Of a stretch of 64,000 nucleotides of DNA, positions 1 to 8,956 are shown in pieces. A program made the position numbers and the translations under genes. Numbering within the stretch: position 1 is the first letter of the stretch; the number at the start of each line of letters is the position of its first letter. Below the pieces are notes generated by a model. It saw only the letters and a program-made list of their open reading frames with translations, had not been told where the DNA came from and ran no database searches. This DNA is from Candidatus Dormiibacterota bacterium (GTDB taxonomy: Bacteria; Chloroflexota; Dormibacteria; Aeolococcales; Aeolococcaceae), in the NCBI GenBank assembly GCA_019245575.1, contig JAFARE010000043.1, positions 1-64,000 on the forward strand, in the 5' to 3' direction.

Positions 1-67
1 CGCTTCGACAGGATCGTTGCACCATTCGCAGCCGTCCCGTTCGATCCGACCCGTAGGCTCAGGCCCG

Positions 68-1681
68 ATGTCTCTCCTCGAACGCGTGCAGCGCAACAGC
101 GACGACGACGGGCCGCGCCCGCAGCAGCCGCCGGCCATCCCGGCGGACGCGGCGGGCGGAGAGGGCGACACCCCGGCGCGGGGCTGGCAGGTCCGGACCC
201 AGCCGGTGCGCTACGGGCCGACTCCGGCGCCGCGGCCGGTGCCGGCCGACGAGGCGGGCCTGCACGAGGCTCACGCGGCGCCGTCTCCGGGGCAGTTCCG
301 CGGCCGGCCCGGCGGTTTCGAGGGCCCACGGCCCGCGCCCAGCCCGCTGCTGAACCGCACCGGGCTGAGCCGCAGCGGCCTGCCCAAGGCGGCCGGGCAC
401 GGGACGCACGCCGGCCTTCGTGCCAAGGTGCACCAGCGCCTCGTGGAGGAGCTGGCCGGGAACACCGACAGCGCGCCTCCCGAGCTGGTGCGGCAGCGCA
501 TCGCGGACCTCGTGACCGAGGTGAGCGCCGAGCAGGCGATGAGCCTGGCGCGCCAGGAGAAGCAGCGGATCATCGAGATCGTCATCAACGACGTCCTCGG
601 CCTCGGTCCGCTGGAGGAGCTGCTGGCCAACCCGGACGTCACCGAAATCATGGTCAACGGCTACCAGCAGATCTACATCGAACAGCACGGGAAGATCACG
701 CTGAGCCCAGTGACATTCGAGAGCAACGAGCAGCTGATGCAGGTGATCGACCGCATCGTGAGCAGCATCGGCCGGCGCGTCGACGAATCGTCGCCGATGG
801 TGGACGCGAGGCTCAAGGACGGGTCCCGCGTCAACGTGATCATCCCGCCGCTGGCCTTGCGAGGCCCGACGGTCACGATCCGAAAGTTCTCCAAGGAGGC
901 GCTGGAGGTCGAGGACCTGGTGACCTACGGGTCCATCACCGGCGACATGATCCGGTTCCTGCGTTCATGTGTGCGCGGCCGCTTGAACGTCGTGGTGAGT
1001 GGCGGCACCGGCTCGGGAAAGACCACCACGCTGAACATCCTCAGCAGCTTCATCCCCGGCGACGAGCGCATCGTCACCATCGAGGACGCGGCGGAGCTCC
1101 AGCTTCGCCAGGAGCACGTGGTGATCCTCGAGACCAGACCGGCCAACGTGGAGGGCCGCGGCCGGATCGCCATCCGCGACCTGGTCATCAACGCACTGCG
1201 AATGCGCCCGGACCGCATCGTCGTCGGCGAGTGTCGTGGCGGCGAGGCCCTCGACATGCTGCAGGCGATGAACACCGGCCACGACGGGTCGCTGACCACG
1301 CTGCACGCCAACAATCCGAGGGACTGCATCAGCCGCCTCGAGACGATGGTGCTCATGGCCGGCGCCGAGCTGCCCTCGCGCGCGATCCGCGAGCAGATCG
1401 GATCCGCGGTCAACGTCATCGTGCAGCAGTCCCGGTTGCGCGACGGCTCGCGCAAGATCATCAGCATCACCGAGGTGCTCGGCACTGACGATCACAACGA
1501 TGTGCAGCTGCAGGAGATCTTCGCGTTCCGTCAAACCGGCGTCAGTGAGGACGGCCGCGTCGAGGGGTCGTTCATGGCCACCGGGAACGTGCCCACATTC
1601 CTCGAGCACCTGCGCACCTCGGGAGAGCGGGTGGACGAGTCGATGTTCCAGCCCGTGCGCGTGGCCGAAGCCGCAGGCTAG
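68..1681 (+). CDS. cpaF: CpaF/TadA-type secretion ATPase (copy 1)
   Basis: Hexameric cytoplasmic ATPase of the type II/IV secretion superfamily that powers assembly of Flp/Tad pili. About 120 N-terminal residues are Pro/Gly/Ala-rich and probably disordered. The N-terminal domain contains VTEIMVNG. Walker A is GGTGSGKTTT at about residues 312-321, the Walker B region is RPDRIVVGE, and the His box is TTLHANNPRD. At 537 aa it is longer than many CpaF proteins because of the disordered leader. The ATG at 68 (MSLLERVQ) is preferred over an in-frame TTG at 17. The stop overlaps by 4 bp the stop of the convergent dehalogenase gene. No other pilus gene (tadB, tadC, flp) follows, so the substrate system is unknown. 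Confidence 0.9.
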   Translation: MSLLERVQRNSDDDGPRPQQPPAIPADAAGGEGDTPARGWQVRTQPVRYGPTPAPRPVPADEAGLHEAHAAPSPGQFRGRPGGFEGPRPAPSPLLNRTGLSRSGLPKAAGHGTHAGLRAKVHQRLVEELAGNTDSAPPELVRQRIADLVTEVSAEQAMSLARQEKQRIIEIVINDVLGLGPLEELLANPDVTEIMVNGYQQIYIEQHGKITLSPVTFESNEQLMQVIDRIVSSIGRRVDESSPMVDARLKDGSRVNVIIPPLALRGPTVTIRKFSKEALEVEDLVTYGSITGDMIRFLRSCVRGRLNVVVSGGTGSGKTTTLNILSSFIPGDERIVTIEDAAELQLRQEHVVILETRPANVEGRGRIAIRDLVINALRMRPDRIVVGECRGGEALDMLQAMNTGHDGSLTTLHANNPRDCISRLETMVLMAGAELPSRAIREQIGSAVNVIVQQSRLRDGSRKIISITEVLGTDDHNDVQLQEIFAFRQTGVSEDGRVEGSFMATGNVPTFLEHLRTSGERVDESMFQPVRVAEAAG

Positions 1682-2580
1682 CGGCTCGGGCCGCCCCCGT
1701 CGCCGAGGAAGGCGACGATCTCCTGCGCGATCTGCGCGCCCCTGTCCTCCTGCAGGAAATGGGCCGCGCCGGCAATGGTGACCTGCGGCAGCGCGCCGGG
1801 GATGCGCGCGCAGAAGACGTCGCCCGACCTGGGATGGGGGAACACGGGATCGGAGTCGGAGAACGCCACCAGCGCCGGCTTCTCCCATCGCGACAGCTCG
1901 TCCAGCACGGCGCGCATCGCGGCCGCACCGGGCGCGTCCTCCTCGGTCGGGACGAGCAGCGGGAACTGCGCCGCGCCCGCCTTGGACTCCGCGGTGGGAA
2001 ATGGGGCTTCGTAGCCGGCGATCACTGCGTCTGACAGCTCGGTCGTGGTGGCGCTCTGGACCACGAATCCGACCGGGAGGTCCGGGTTGCGTTCGGCGAA
2101 GGCGCGCCACGCGAGGAACCCCCTCGAAACGCGCCCGGAGAACAGGCCGGTGTTGAGAATCACGAGGCGGCCGACGAGGTCCGCGTGCTCCACCGCCCAG
2201 CGCAACCCGATGGGGCCGCCCCAGTCGTGCACGACGACCGTGGCGTCCCGCAGCTGCAGTTGCGCCAGCGCGCCGCTGATGACCTCGACGTGCCGGTCGT
2301 AGGTGTACCAACCGCGGTCGGTGGGCTTGTCAGATCTGCCGAAGCCGGCCAGGTCGGGGCAGATCACGCGATGTCCGGCCGCCACCAGCGGGGGAAGCAT
2401 CGAGCGGTAGAGGAACGCCCAGGTCGGCTCGCCGTGGAAGCACACGACCGGCCGCGCGGATGCCGGGCCCTCCTCGAGGTAGTGCATGCGCAGGCCGTCG
2501 ACGCTCACGTAGTGCGGCGCGAAGCCGTAGCCCGGCAGGCCCGCGAAACGCTCGTCCGGCGTGCGGAAGAGGTCCGTCAC
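1678..2580 (-). CDS. haloalkane dehalogenase-like alpha/beta hydrolase (HLD-I type)
   Basis: Predicted cytoplasmic hydrolase cleaving carbon-halogen bonds to an alcohol and halide. The N-terminus has the family signature RTPDERF..LPGYGFAPHYV. The oxyanion region is HGEPTW (about residues 49-54). The nucleophile is Asp119 in VVHDWGG, followed by a halide-binding Trp. The acid is Asp242 or Asp244 in FSDSDPVF, and the base is His274 in GAAHFLQED. The segment after the nucleophile reads ILNTG with no Glu, which fits subfamily I (DhlA-like) rather than II. The start is GTG at 2580, giving 300 aa; an upstream ATG at 2649 would run into the TetR gene. It lies 10 bp after the TetR stop, so the two are probably co-transcribed. 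Substrate is unknown; an epoxide hydrolase-like role is less likely. Confidence 0.8.
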   Translation of the reverse strand: MTDLFRTPDERFAGLPGYGFAPHYVSVDGLRMHYLEEGPASARPVVCFHGEPTWAFLYRSMLPPLVAAGHRVICPDLAGFGRSDKPTDRGWYTYDRHVEVISGALAQLQLRDATVVVHDWGGPIGLRWAVEHADLVGRLVILNTGLFSGRVSRGFLAWRAFAERNPDLPVGFVVQSATTTELSDAVIAGYEAPFPTAESKAGAAQFPLLVPTEEDAPGAAAMRAVLDELSRWEKPALVAFSDSDPVFPHPRSGDVFCARIPGALPQVTIAGAAHFLQEDRGAQIAQEIVAFLGDGGGPSR

Positions 2581-2590
2581 GCAGCCGGTG

Positions 2591-3250
2591 TCAGGTCCGG
2601 GCGCGCCGGCGCACGCTCGGTGCACCCGGAACAGCGTCGGCGCGTTCACTGCGCAGCGCGTCGCAGAGCAGCGTGACGCACCGCGTGCGCGCCGCGCGGT
2701 TCTGGGCGATGGCGCCGACGTGTCCCATGCTCGCCATCAGCACCATGACGTCGTCGGGTGTGACGTCGGCGCGCACGGCGCCGGCACTCTGGGCGCCACG
2801 CAGCAGCTGCGCGACCGCAGCCATGAGCTCGCTGCCCACGTCCTGATGCAGTGACTTCACGTCGAGCCCGGATGCGGCCAGCCGGTCGGCCAGCGCCTTG
2901 AACGACGTGGATTCCTCACCGATGCGGCGCAGGAATGTGAAGAACGCGGCGGCCGGGTCCCCAGCTTCCTTGAGGCGGCGCGCCATTGACACCAGGGGCT
3001 CGAGCTTGGCCGCCAGGATGTCGCGCACGAGCGCTTCCTTGGTGGGGTAGTTGCGGTACAGCGTGCCCACTCCCACAGCGGCGCGCTGGGCGATCCCGTC
3101 CATCGACGCGTCGAGTCCGTGGGTGCGGAACTCCCGCTCGGCGGCGGCGAGGATTGCGGCGCGGTTGCGCTGCGCGTCGGCGCGCGGCGCACGGTCGCTG
3201 CGGGCCGGGGCGGCGGCAGGCGTGCGCCGTGGCGCAACTCGAGACGTCAT
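2591..3250 (-). CDS. TetR/AcrR-family transcriptional regulator
   Basis: Repressor of 219 aa. The N-terminal helix-turn-helix ends with GVGTLYRNYPTKEAL, the typical TetR recognition helix and following segment. The C-terminal ligand-binding domain is all-helical and variable. A basic Pro/Ala/Arg leader of about 25 residues precedes the DNA-binding domain. ATG at 3250 abuts the -35 box of the divergent exporter promoter, and two near-identical palindromes lie in the shared intergenic region. Control of the exporter, and probably of its own operon with the dehalogenase, is therefore likely. The inducer is unknown; a halogenated compound or its alcohol product is an inference from the neighbours. 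Confidence 0.88.
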   Translation of the reverse strand: MTSRVAPRRTPAAAPARSDRAPRADAQRNRAAILAAAEREFRTHGLDASMDGIAQRAAVGVGTLYRNYPTKEALVRDILAAKLEPLVSMARRLKEAGDPAAAFFTFLRRIGEESTSFKALADRLAASGLDVKSLHQDVGSELMAAVAQLLRGAQSAGAVRADVTPDDVMVLMASMGHVGAIAQNRAARTRCVTLLCDALRSERADAVPGAPSVRRRART

Positions 3251-3280
3251 TTGACAAACGGAACCATGGTTCCGTATAGT
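3251..3280 (+). promoter_or_regulatory. sigma70-type promoter of the DHA2 exporter gene
   Basis: TTGACA at 3251-3256 and TATAGT at 3275-3280 with an 18-bp spacer match the housekeeping consensus closely. The predicted transcription start is near 3287, 46 bp before the exporter ATG. Operator 1 fills the spacer. Confidence 0.75.
3259..3274. promoter_or_regulatory. TetR operator 1 (perfect palindrome)
   Basis: CGGAACCATGGTTCCG is a perfect 16-bp palindrome lying between the -35 and -10 boxes. A bound dimer would block RNA polymerase. Confidence 0.75.
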
Positions 3281-3291
3281 ACCGCCTGAAC

Positions 3292-3307
3292 CGGAACCAT
3301 TGCTCCG
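3292..3307. promoter_or_regulatory. TetR operator 2 (imperfect copy)
   Basis: CGGAACCATTGCTCCG matches operator 1 at 14 of 16 positions. It lies 33 bp downstream, about three helical turns, just after the predicted transcription start. Same-face binding of two dimers is therefore plausible. Confidence 0.65.
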
Positions 3308-3332
3308 ATTGTACAGCGGGAGGCCCGAGAGG

Positions 3333-4793
3333 ATGGAGGCACGGCGGATCAATCCCTGGCTGGTGCTCGTGATCGTGGGGCTGGCCCAGTTCATGGTCAT
3401 CCTGGACGCGACGATCGTGAACGTCGCGCTGCCATCCATCCAGCGCAGCCTCGGCTTCTCCACGGCGACCCTGCAGTGGGTGGTCAACGCGTACACGCTG
3501 AGCTTCGGCGGATTCCTGCTGCTCGGCGGCCGCGCTGCCGACCTGTTCGGCCGCCGCCGGCTGTTCATCCTGGGCATCGCGCTCTTCTCCGCGGCATCGC
3601 TCCTGAACGGCCTCGCCGGTTCGGGCACGCTGCTCGTCTTCGGCCGCGCGCTGCAGGGACTCGGTGGCGCGCTCGTGTCGCCGGCCGCGCTGTCCGTGCT
3701 CACGACAACGTTCGCGGAGGGCACCGAGCGGACGCGCGCGCTCGGCGTGTGGAGCGCCGTCGCGGTGGGTGGCGGCGCGGTCGGCCTGCTGCTCGGCGGC
3801 GTGCTGACCCAGCTGCTCTCCTGGCAGTGGGTGTTCTACGTCAACGTGCCCGTCGGCGCTGCGACCATCGCGCTTGCGCTGCGATACGTGCCGGAAAGCC
3901 GGGGGCTCGGCGCGCGCGGCGGTGTCGACGTCGCCGGCGCTGTCACCGTCACCGCCGGACTGATGATCCTCGTCTACGCGCTGGTCAACGCTTCGACCGC
4001 GGGCTGGGCGTCGTTCCAGACGATTGGCCTCGCGCTCCTGGCCGCGGCCCTGATCGGGGCCTTCCTGGTCCTCGAGACACGGCTGCGCCATCCCCTCGTG
4101 CGTCTGGGCATCTTCCGGATGCGCTCGCTCACGGGGTCGAACCTCGTGATGCTGCTCGTCGCAGCCGGCATGTTCGCGATGTTCTTCTTCGCGTCGCTGT
4201 ACGTGCAGGAGGTGCTGCGCTACTCGCCACTCACGGCGGGCCTCGCCTTCCTCCCCGTGACCGCAGGCATCATCGCCGGCGCCGGCCTGTCGCAGCAGCT
4301 GATCCGGCGTGTGGGCGTGCGCACGGTGCTGATCGCGGGCATCGTCATCGCGTCCAGCGGGCTCCTGTTGCTCAGCCGCGTCCCCACCCTGGGAACGTAC
4401 GCCGGCGACCTGCTGCCAGGACTCATGCTGATGTCGGTCGGCATGGGATTGACGTTCGTGCCGATCACACTCATCGCCACGACCAACGTCGCGGCGGCTG
4501 ACGCCGGCCTCGCGTCGGGACTGCTCAACACGTCGCAGCAGCTCGGCGGAGCGCTTGGGCTCGCGGTGCTGTCGACGCTGGCGGCCAACACGACGTCCGC
4601 CAACCTGGCGGCGGCGACGCTGCCCGTCACTCAGGCGCTGCGCGTGGGCGCCACGGTGTCGGGCTTCCGCGTCGCGTTCTTCGCGGCCGCGCTGCTCATG
4701 CTCGCCGGCGCGGTGGTGCTCGTCGCCACGGTGCGGCGCGCCGACGTGGCGCTGATCGAGACCGAGGCCACTGCAGCAACGCTGGCGGCTTAG
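3333..4793 (+). CDS. DHA2-family (EmrB/QacA type) MFS drug exporter
   Basis: Inner-membrane proton-driven exporter of 486 aa with about 14 hydrophobic helices. The first helix ends in LDATIVNVALPSIQ, the DHA2 signature. The second carries the MFS motif A region GRAADLFGRRRLF. ATG at 3333 follows a purine-rich GAGAGG; an in-frame TTG at 3300 lies inside operator 2 and is unlikely. It is divergent from the TetR gene and sits behind two palindromic operators, the classic layout of a repressor-controlled efflux gene. Substrate is unknown. Confidence 0.9.
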   Translation: MEARRINPWLVLVIVGLAQFMVILDATIVNVALPSIQRSLGFSTATLQWVVNAYTLSFGGFLLLGGRAADLFGRRRLFILGIALFSAASLLNGLAGSGTLLVFGRALQGLGGALVSPAALSVLTTTFAEGTERTRALGVWSAVAVGGGAVGLLLGGVLTQLLSWQWVFYVNVPVGAATIALALRYVPESRGLGARGGVDVAGAVTVTAGLMILVYALVNASTAGWASFQTIGLALLAAALIGAFLVLETRLRHPLVRLGIFRMRSLTGSNLVMLLVAAGMFAMFFFASLYVQEVLRYSPLTAGLAFLPVTAGIIAGAGLSQQLIRRVGVRTVLIAGIVIASSGLLLLSRVPTLGTYAGDLLPGLMLMSVGMGLTFVPITLIATTNVAAADAGLASGLLNTSQQLGGALGLAVLSTLAANTTSANLAAATLPVTQALRVGATVSGFRVAFFAAALLMLAGAVVLVATVRRADVALIETEATAATLAA

Positions 4794-4844
4794 CCGGCGG
4801 GCTCGTCAACCCAGATCGCGGCAGATGAGCGCCGGCCACTCGCG

Positions 4845-5396
4845 CTACAGAAGAAATGGCACGAGCATGTGCGTCGCGCGCTTGTACGCCGGGTAGGTCG
4901 ACGGAAAGAGCCGCGCCAACGTCCGCTCCTCGACGGTAGCGCTGAAGACGAAGTACGCGCCGATTAACAGCGCGACGATCAGCCACAAGAGTCCGATGCC
5001 CAGCGCCGTGCCCACCATCGCCAGGATGATGCCCGAGTAGATGGGGTGACGGATGTACCGGTATGGCCCGCTGGTCACCAATTCCGGATCCGCCTTCTCC
5101 GACATGGGCATGCCCCAATTCCGGCCCAGGTTCAGCCGGGCCCAGACGGCGACTGAAAGACCGCCGACGAACAGGGCAAGTCCGGCGGCCTGCAGCGCCG
5201 CGTCGTCGATCAGCGAGGTGCGCATGTTGAATGCGTTGGTGCGCAGCAGGACAATTACGACGACCACGATGCCGAGCCGCAGGGCGATGTGCTGCGGCGC
5301 GCGGCCCACGCTGCTCTTGCTGTTCACCGCGGCGGAGAGCCAGAAGACCCAGAAGAGCAGCCATCCGACGCCGAAGAAGACCTCGAACACGCGCAT
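4845..5396 (-). CDS. isoprenylcysteine carboxyl methyltransferase (ICMT)-like membrane protein
   Basis: Polytopic membrane protein of 183 aa with about five hydrophobic helices. The C-terminal half carries the ICMT/phospholipid methyltransferase signature GPYRYIRHPIYSG followed by EERTLARLFPSTYPAYKR, which forms the S-adenosylmethionine pocket in this family. Bacterial members methylate lipids or unknown small substrates; prenylated proteins are not expected. It lies 69 bp after the second cpaF gene on the same strand and may be co-transcribed. Exact substrate is unknown. Confidence 0.8.
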   Translation of the reverse strand: MRVFEVFFGVGWLLFWVFWLSAAVNSKSSVGRAPQHIALRLGIVVVVIVLLRTNAFNMRTSLIDDAALQAAGLALFVGGLSVAVWARLNLGRNWGMPMSEKADPELVTSGPYRYIRHPIYSGIILAMVGTALGIGLLWLIVALLIGAYFVFSATVEERTLARLFPSTYPAYKRATHMLVPFLL

Positions 5397-5465
5397 GGCC
5401 CACGCGATGATATGGGCGCCGCCGGTTACGGCGTCAGGACGTCGACCGGTGGCAGTGGACCGGAG

Positions 5466-6638
<1,173 letters not shown>

Positions 6639-6760
6639 GGGCTCTCCTTGGCCGGGACGTGGGGGCCGAATTCCAGCGCCGATTGTCCCCGGCCCACAGC
6701 GGCCGCCATTGGCGGGCAACAAGTTCGCGACACGATCTTTTCCGGCCCCGGACGGGAGGC

Positions 6761-7303
6761 ATGGAAAGATGGGTTGCGGTGACGGACATCGGCGCGCAGG
6801 CAGCCCAGGACGATCTCAGGGACGACTGGTTCGGCGAGGGCACGGCGTTCAACAGCCAGGCTGATCTGGCCGCGGCGCTGCATGCCATGACCGAGCAACC
6901 CGCTCCAACCGCACTGCCGGAATCCGAGGCTCAGCTCGAGGATGACCGCGACGCCGCCGGCGACGGCCACGTGGCCGACGGCAACGGCCATGTGCCCGAC
7001 GGTGATGTCACGTTCGAGCTGATGGAGCACCGCGCCCTGCCATTGCCTCCCCCGGTGGCGAGCCCGCCGGTGAAACCGCAGCCGCGCGTCGATGCCGCGG
7101 TGGCCACGTGGTCGGTGCGCGTGCCCGGCGTGCAGCTGCTGCCGCAGCGCCAGCCCGGCCGCAGCGGCTGGTCGCTGCAGAACAGTGTCCGCATCCTGCG
7201 TCAAGCCGACGAGCTCGTGGTGCGCCTGCGTGAAGAGGCGATCGTGACCACGTTCAGCGCCACCGCGCGCGCGCTGCGCGGCGGCGACGGCGCCGCGCAC
7301 TAG
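6761..7303 (+). CDS. unknown Pro-rich protein
   Basis: Unrecognised 180-aa protein. The first half is acidic and low in complexity, with Gly-His-Val-Asp repeats (DGHVADGNGHVPDGD) and a Pro run. The C-terminal 70 residues look folded (TWSVRVPGVQLLPQ, then RQADELVVRLREEAIVTTF). No signal peptide or membrane segment is visible. It is divergent from cpaF copy 2, and its stop is 1 bp from the stop of the convergent small membrane protein. The start is uncertain: ATG at 6761 lies almost on top of a GGGAGG box, and GTG at 6779 is an alternative. Confidence 0.5.
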   Translation: MERWVAVTDIGAQAAQDDLRDDWFGEGTAFNSQADLAAALHAMTEQPAPTALPESEAQLEDDRDAAGDGHVADGNGHVPDGDVTFELMEHRALPLPPPVASPPVKPQPRVDAAVATWSVRVPGVQLLPQRQPGRSGWSLQNSVRILRQADELVVRLREEAIVTTFSATARALRGGDGAAH

Positions 7304-7304
7304 C

Positions 7305-7619
7305 TCAGCCGAACGCCGCCCCGCCGGCCGCGCTGCCCGCGGCGGCGGCCTGCGCCTCGCGCTGTTGTGTGAGCTTGTAGACGTTGTCCAGCGTCGGCGG
7401 CAGGCCCTGGCTGAGGATGGCGAGCACGATCTCCGGGTCGATGCCCCCGGGTGCCGCAAGGGCAGCGGCGCGCGCGGCATCCCGCGCCGCGGCCTGCGCG
7501 TCACGCAGGCGCAGGTGCGCGTGCCGCATCCGCGTGTACATCACGTACGCCGCCACTGCGCACACCGCGGCGATGACCGCGAGCAGCGCCACCGCCTTGA
7601 CGCCGAACGGCGTGCTCAT
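7305..7619 (-). CDS. small single-pass membrane protein of unknown function
   Basis: 104 aa. An N-terminal hydrophobic helix (about residues 8-28, VALLAVIAAVCAVAAYVMYT) is followed by an Arg/Ala-rich probably helical cytoplasmic segment and an Ala/Gly-rich tail. The middle reads DPEIVLAILSQGLPPTLDNVYKL. No family recognised. It is divergent from the ParA-like gene, with 97 bp between the two starts. The coding call rests on the plausible membrane topology and on the tight fit between its neighbours. Confidence 0.55.
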   Translation of the reverse strand: MSTPFGVKAVALLAVIAAVCAVAAYVMYTRMRHAHLRLRDAQAAARDAARAAALAAPGGIDPEIVLAILSQGLPPTLDNVYKLTQQREAQAAAAGSAAGGAAFG

Positions 7620-7716
7620 GCGCGGGTGCCCGGCTCGCGCAACGCGCCGGCGCGTTGCTGTCGCAGGTGGTTTACGCGCGCTGAATGTCGACCCATCTGT
7701 CGATATTCTTCGGGCG

Positions 7717-8487
7717 GTGACGGCAGAAATCATCACGATCGCGTCGCTAAAGGGTGGCGCGGGGAAGACGACAACCGCCTACGCGCTCGCCTGCGCGGCG
7801 GGCGTCACCGGGCTGCGAGCGCTGGCGCTGGACCTCGACCCCGCGTTCGGCCTGACCGCGGCGCTCGGGCTCAGCCCCCGGCCGGCGACCATCGCCGACG
7901 CGGTCCACGGCGGGGACCTCGACGCCGCGCTGCAGCAGCATCCCCTGGGCGTGCACGCCGTGGCGGCCGACCGGCGGCTCACCGGCGACGCCCCCCAGGC
8001 GGAGCGGCTGCGCGCGCTGCTCTGGGAGGCGCGGTCGCGCTACGACGTGATCGTCCTCGACGCGAGCCCCGACGAGGCCGCGATGCTGGGGCCGGTGGAC
8101 GTCGCGGACCACATCGTCGTCCCGGCCGCGCTGGACATCCTCTCGATGCGCGCGGCGGCGCTGACCGCCGCGCTGGTGGACGCGGCCGGGGCCCTCGACC
8201 GCGTCAGCGGGCTCGCCGTCACCGATCCGAGCCGGCCCATGTCCGCAGCGGAGCGGAGCGTGCTCGCCGGCCTGCAGAGACACGGGCTGGCGCTCGAAAC
8301 GCAGCTGATGGCGCGCCGCAGCTGGCCGTCTGCTTCCACCGCCGCGACCGACCCCGAGGTGGCGGGCATGCTCACCGCGGGCAAGCTCCTGCTCCGCGAG
8401 GTGGCCACCCGCAGCGCGCCGCCCGGCGCGCTGCGTCACTTCATCGCGCTGGCCCGCAGCCGGCCTCCCCTCACCGCAGCGGGCTGA
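7717..8487 (+). CDS. ParA/MinD-like (CpaE-like) P-loop ATPase
   Basis: 256-aa deviant Walker A ATPase. The N-terminus reads EIITIASLKGGAGKTTT with both signature lysines. The Walker B-like strand is DVIVLDASPDEAAML, where other members have D-P or D-T. There is no N-terminal receiver-like domain, unlike full CpaE. Such proteins position cargo by ATP-dependent dimer and membrane or DNA cycling. With two cpaF genes nearby, a role in siting a Tad-like machine is possible, but no ParB, parS or pilus gene is seen. GTG at 7717 is chosen because the family begins directly at the first strand. Confidence 0.75.
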   Translation: MTAEIITIASLKGGAGKTTTAYALACAAGVTGLRALALDLDPAFGLTAALGLSPRPATIADAVHGGDLDAALQQHPLGVHAVAADRRLTGDAPQAERLRALLWEARSRYDVIVLDASPDEAAMLGPVDVADHIVVPAALDILSMRAAALTAALVDAAGALDRVSGLAVTDPSRPMSAAERSVLAGLQRHGLALETQLMARRSWPSASTAATDPEVAGMLTAGKLLLREVATRSAPPGALRHFIALARSRPPLTAAG

Positions 8488-8492
8488 GCTCA

Positions 8493-8508
8493 CCGGCGCC
8501 GGCGCCGG
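8493..8508 (+). terminator. GC-only palindrome after the ParA-like gene
   Basis: CCGGCGCCGGCGCCGG is a perfect 16-bp palindrome 5 bp after the ParA-like stop. It could form a terminating or RNA-protecting hairpin, but no T-tract follows. Confidence 0.3.
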
Positions 8509-8601
8509 CCGGGGTCGGCGCTCGTGGATGAGACCGTTACCCCCACGTCATCACCTGGTCGGCCTGCCCGCACAGAACGCACCAATAATTGCAAACACAC
8601 A

Positions 8602-8934
8602 ATGAACAGCACAGCGCTGGACGGCGGGTTCGGACTCCGACCGGGGGAGATGTATCGCATCTCGTATGCCGTGGGCAGCCCGCACCACCGCCGCGTCACG
8701 CGCAGCCTGGTCGTGTTCGGAGGTCGCTCGCAGCGCCGCCAGTGGGACGGCGACCTGGTGGCCTGCCTGGACTTCGCTCGTCCCCAGGGGCGCCCGCTCT
8801 CGCTGCTCGCGACGCAGCTGGTCGACGCCCGGCCCGCGTCGCTCAACGAGCGGGGGCAGCTGGTGCTGACCGACGAGCCCGGCCAGCGGCGTCGCCGCGT
8901 GAGCCGGCGCCGGCGCGCCCTTCAGTCGACCTGA
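8602..8934 (+). CDS. unknown small basic protein
   Basis: 110 aa, no family recognised. It begins MNSTALDGGFGLRPGEMY and contains alternating hydrophobic strands (RVTRSLVVFGG, WDGDLVACLDF, PLSLLATQLVDAR) suggesting a small beta-rich fold. It ends in an Arg-rich tail (QRRRRVSRRRRALQ) that could bind nucleic acid. ATG at 8602 follows an unusually A/T-rich stretch (8579-8601) that may hold its promoter. It is convergent with the response regulator gene, 22 bp between stops. Confidence 0.5.
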   Translation: MNSTALDGGFGLRPGEMYRISYAVGSPHHRRVTRSLVVFGGRSQRRQWDGDLVACLDFARPQGRPLSLLATQLVDARPASLNERGQLVLTDEPGQRRRRVSRRRRALQST

Positions 8935-8956
8935 GGGCGGATCGAGCCGGGAAGGC

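Noticed and set aside
2916-4091. 391-codon minus-strand ORF across the TetR/exporter junction
   Set aside because: It crosses the promoter and both operators and has biased Gln/Arg/His composition typical of a reverse frame.
7690-7712. parS-like site before the ParA-like gene
   Set aside because: Two TGTCGA direct repeats occur but no parS palindrome and no parB gene.
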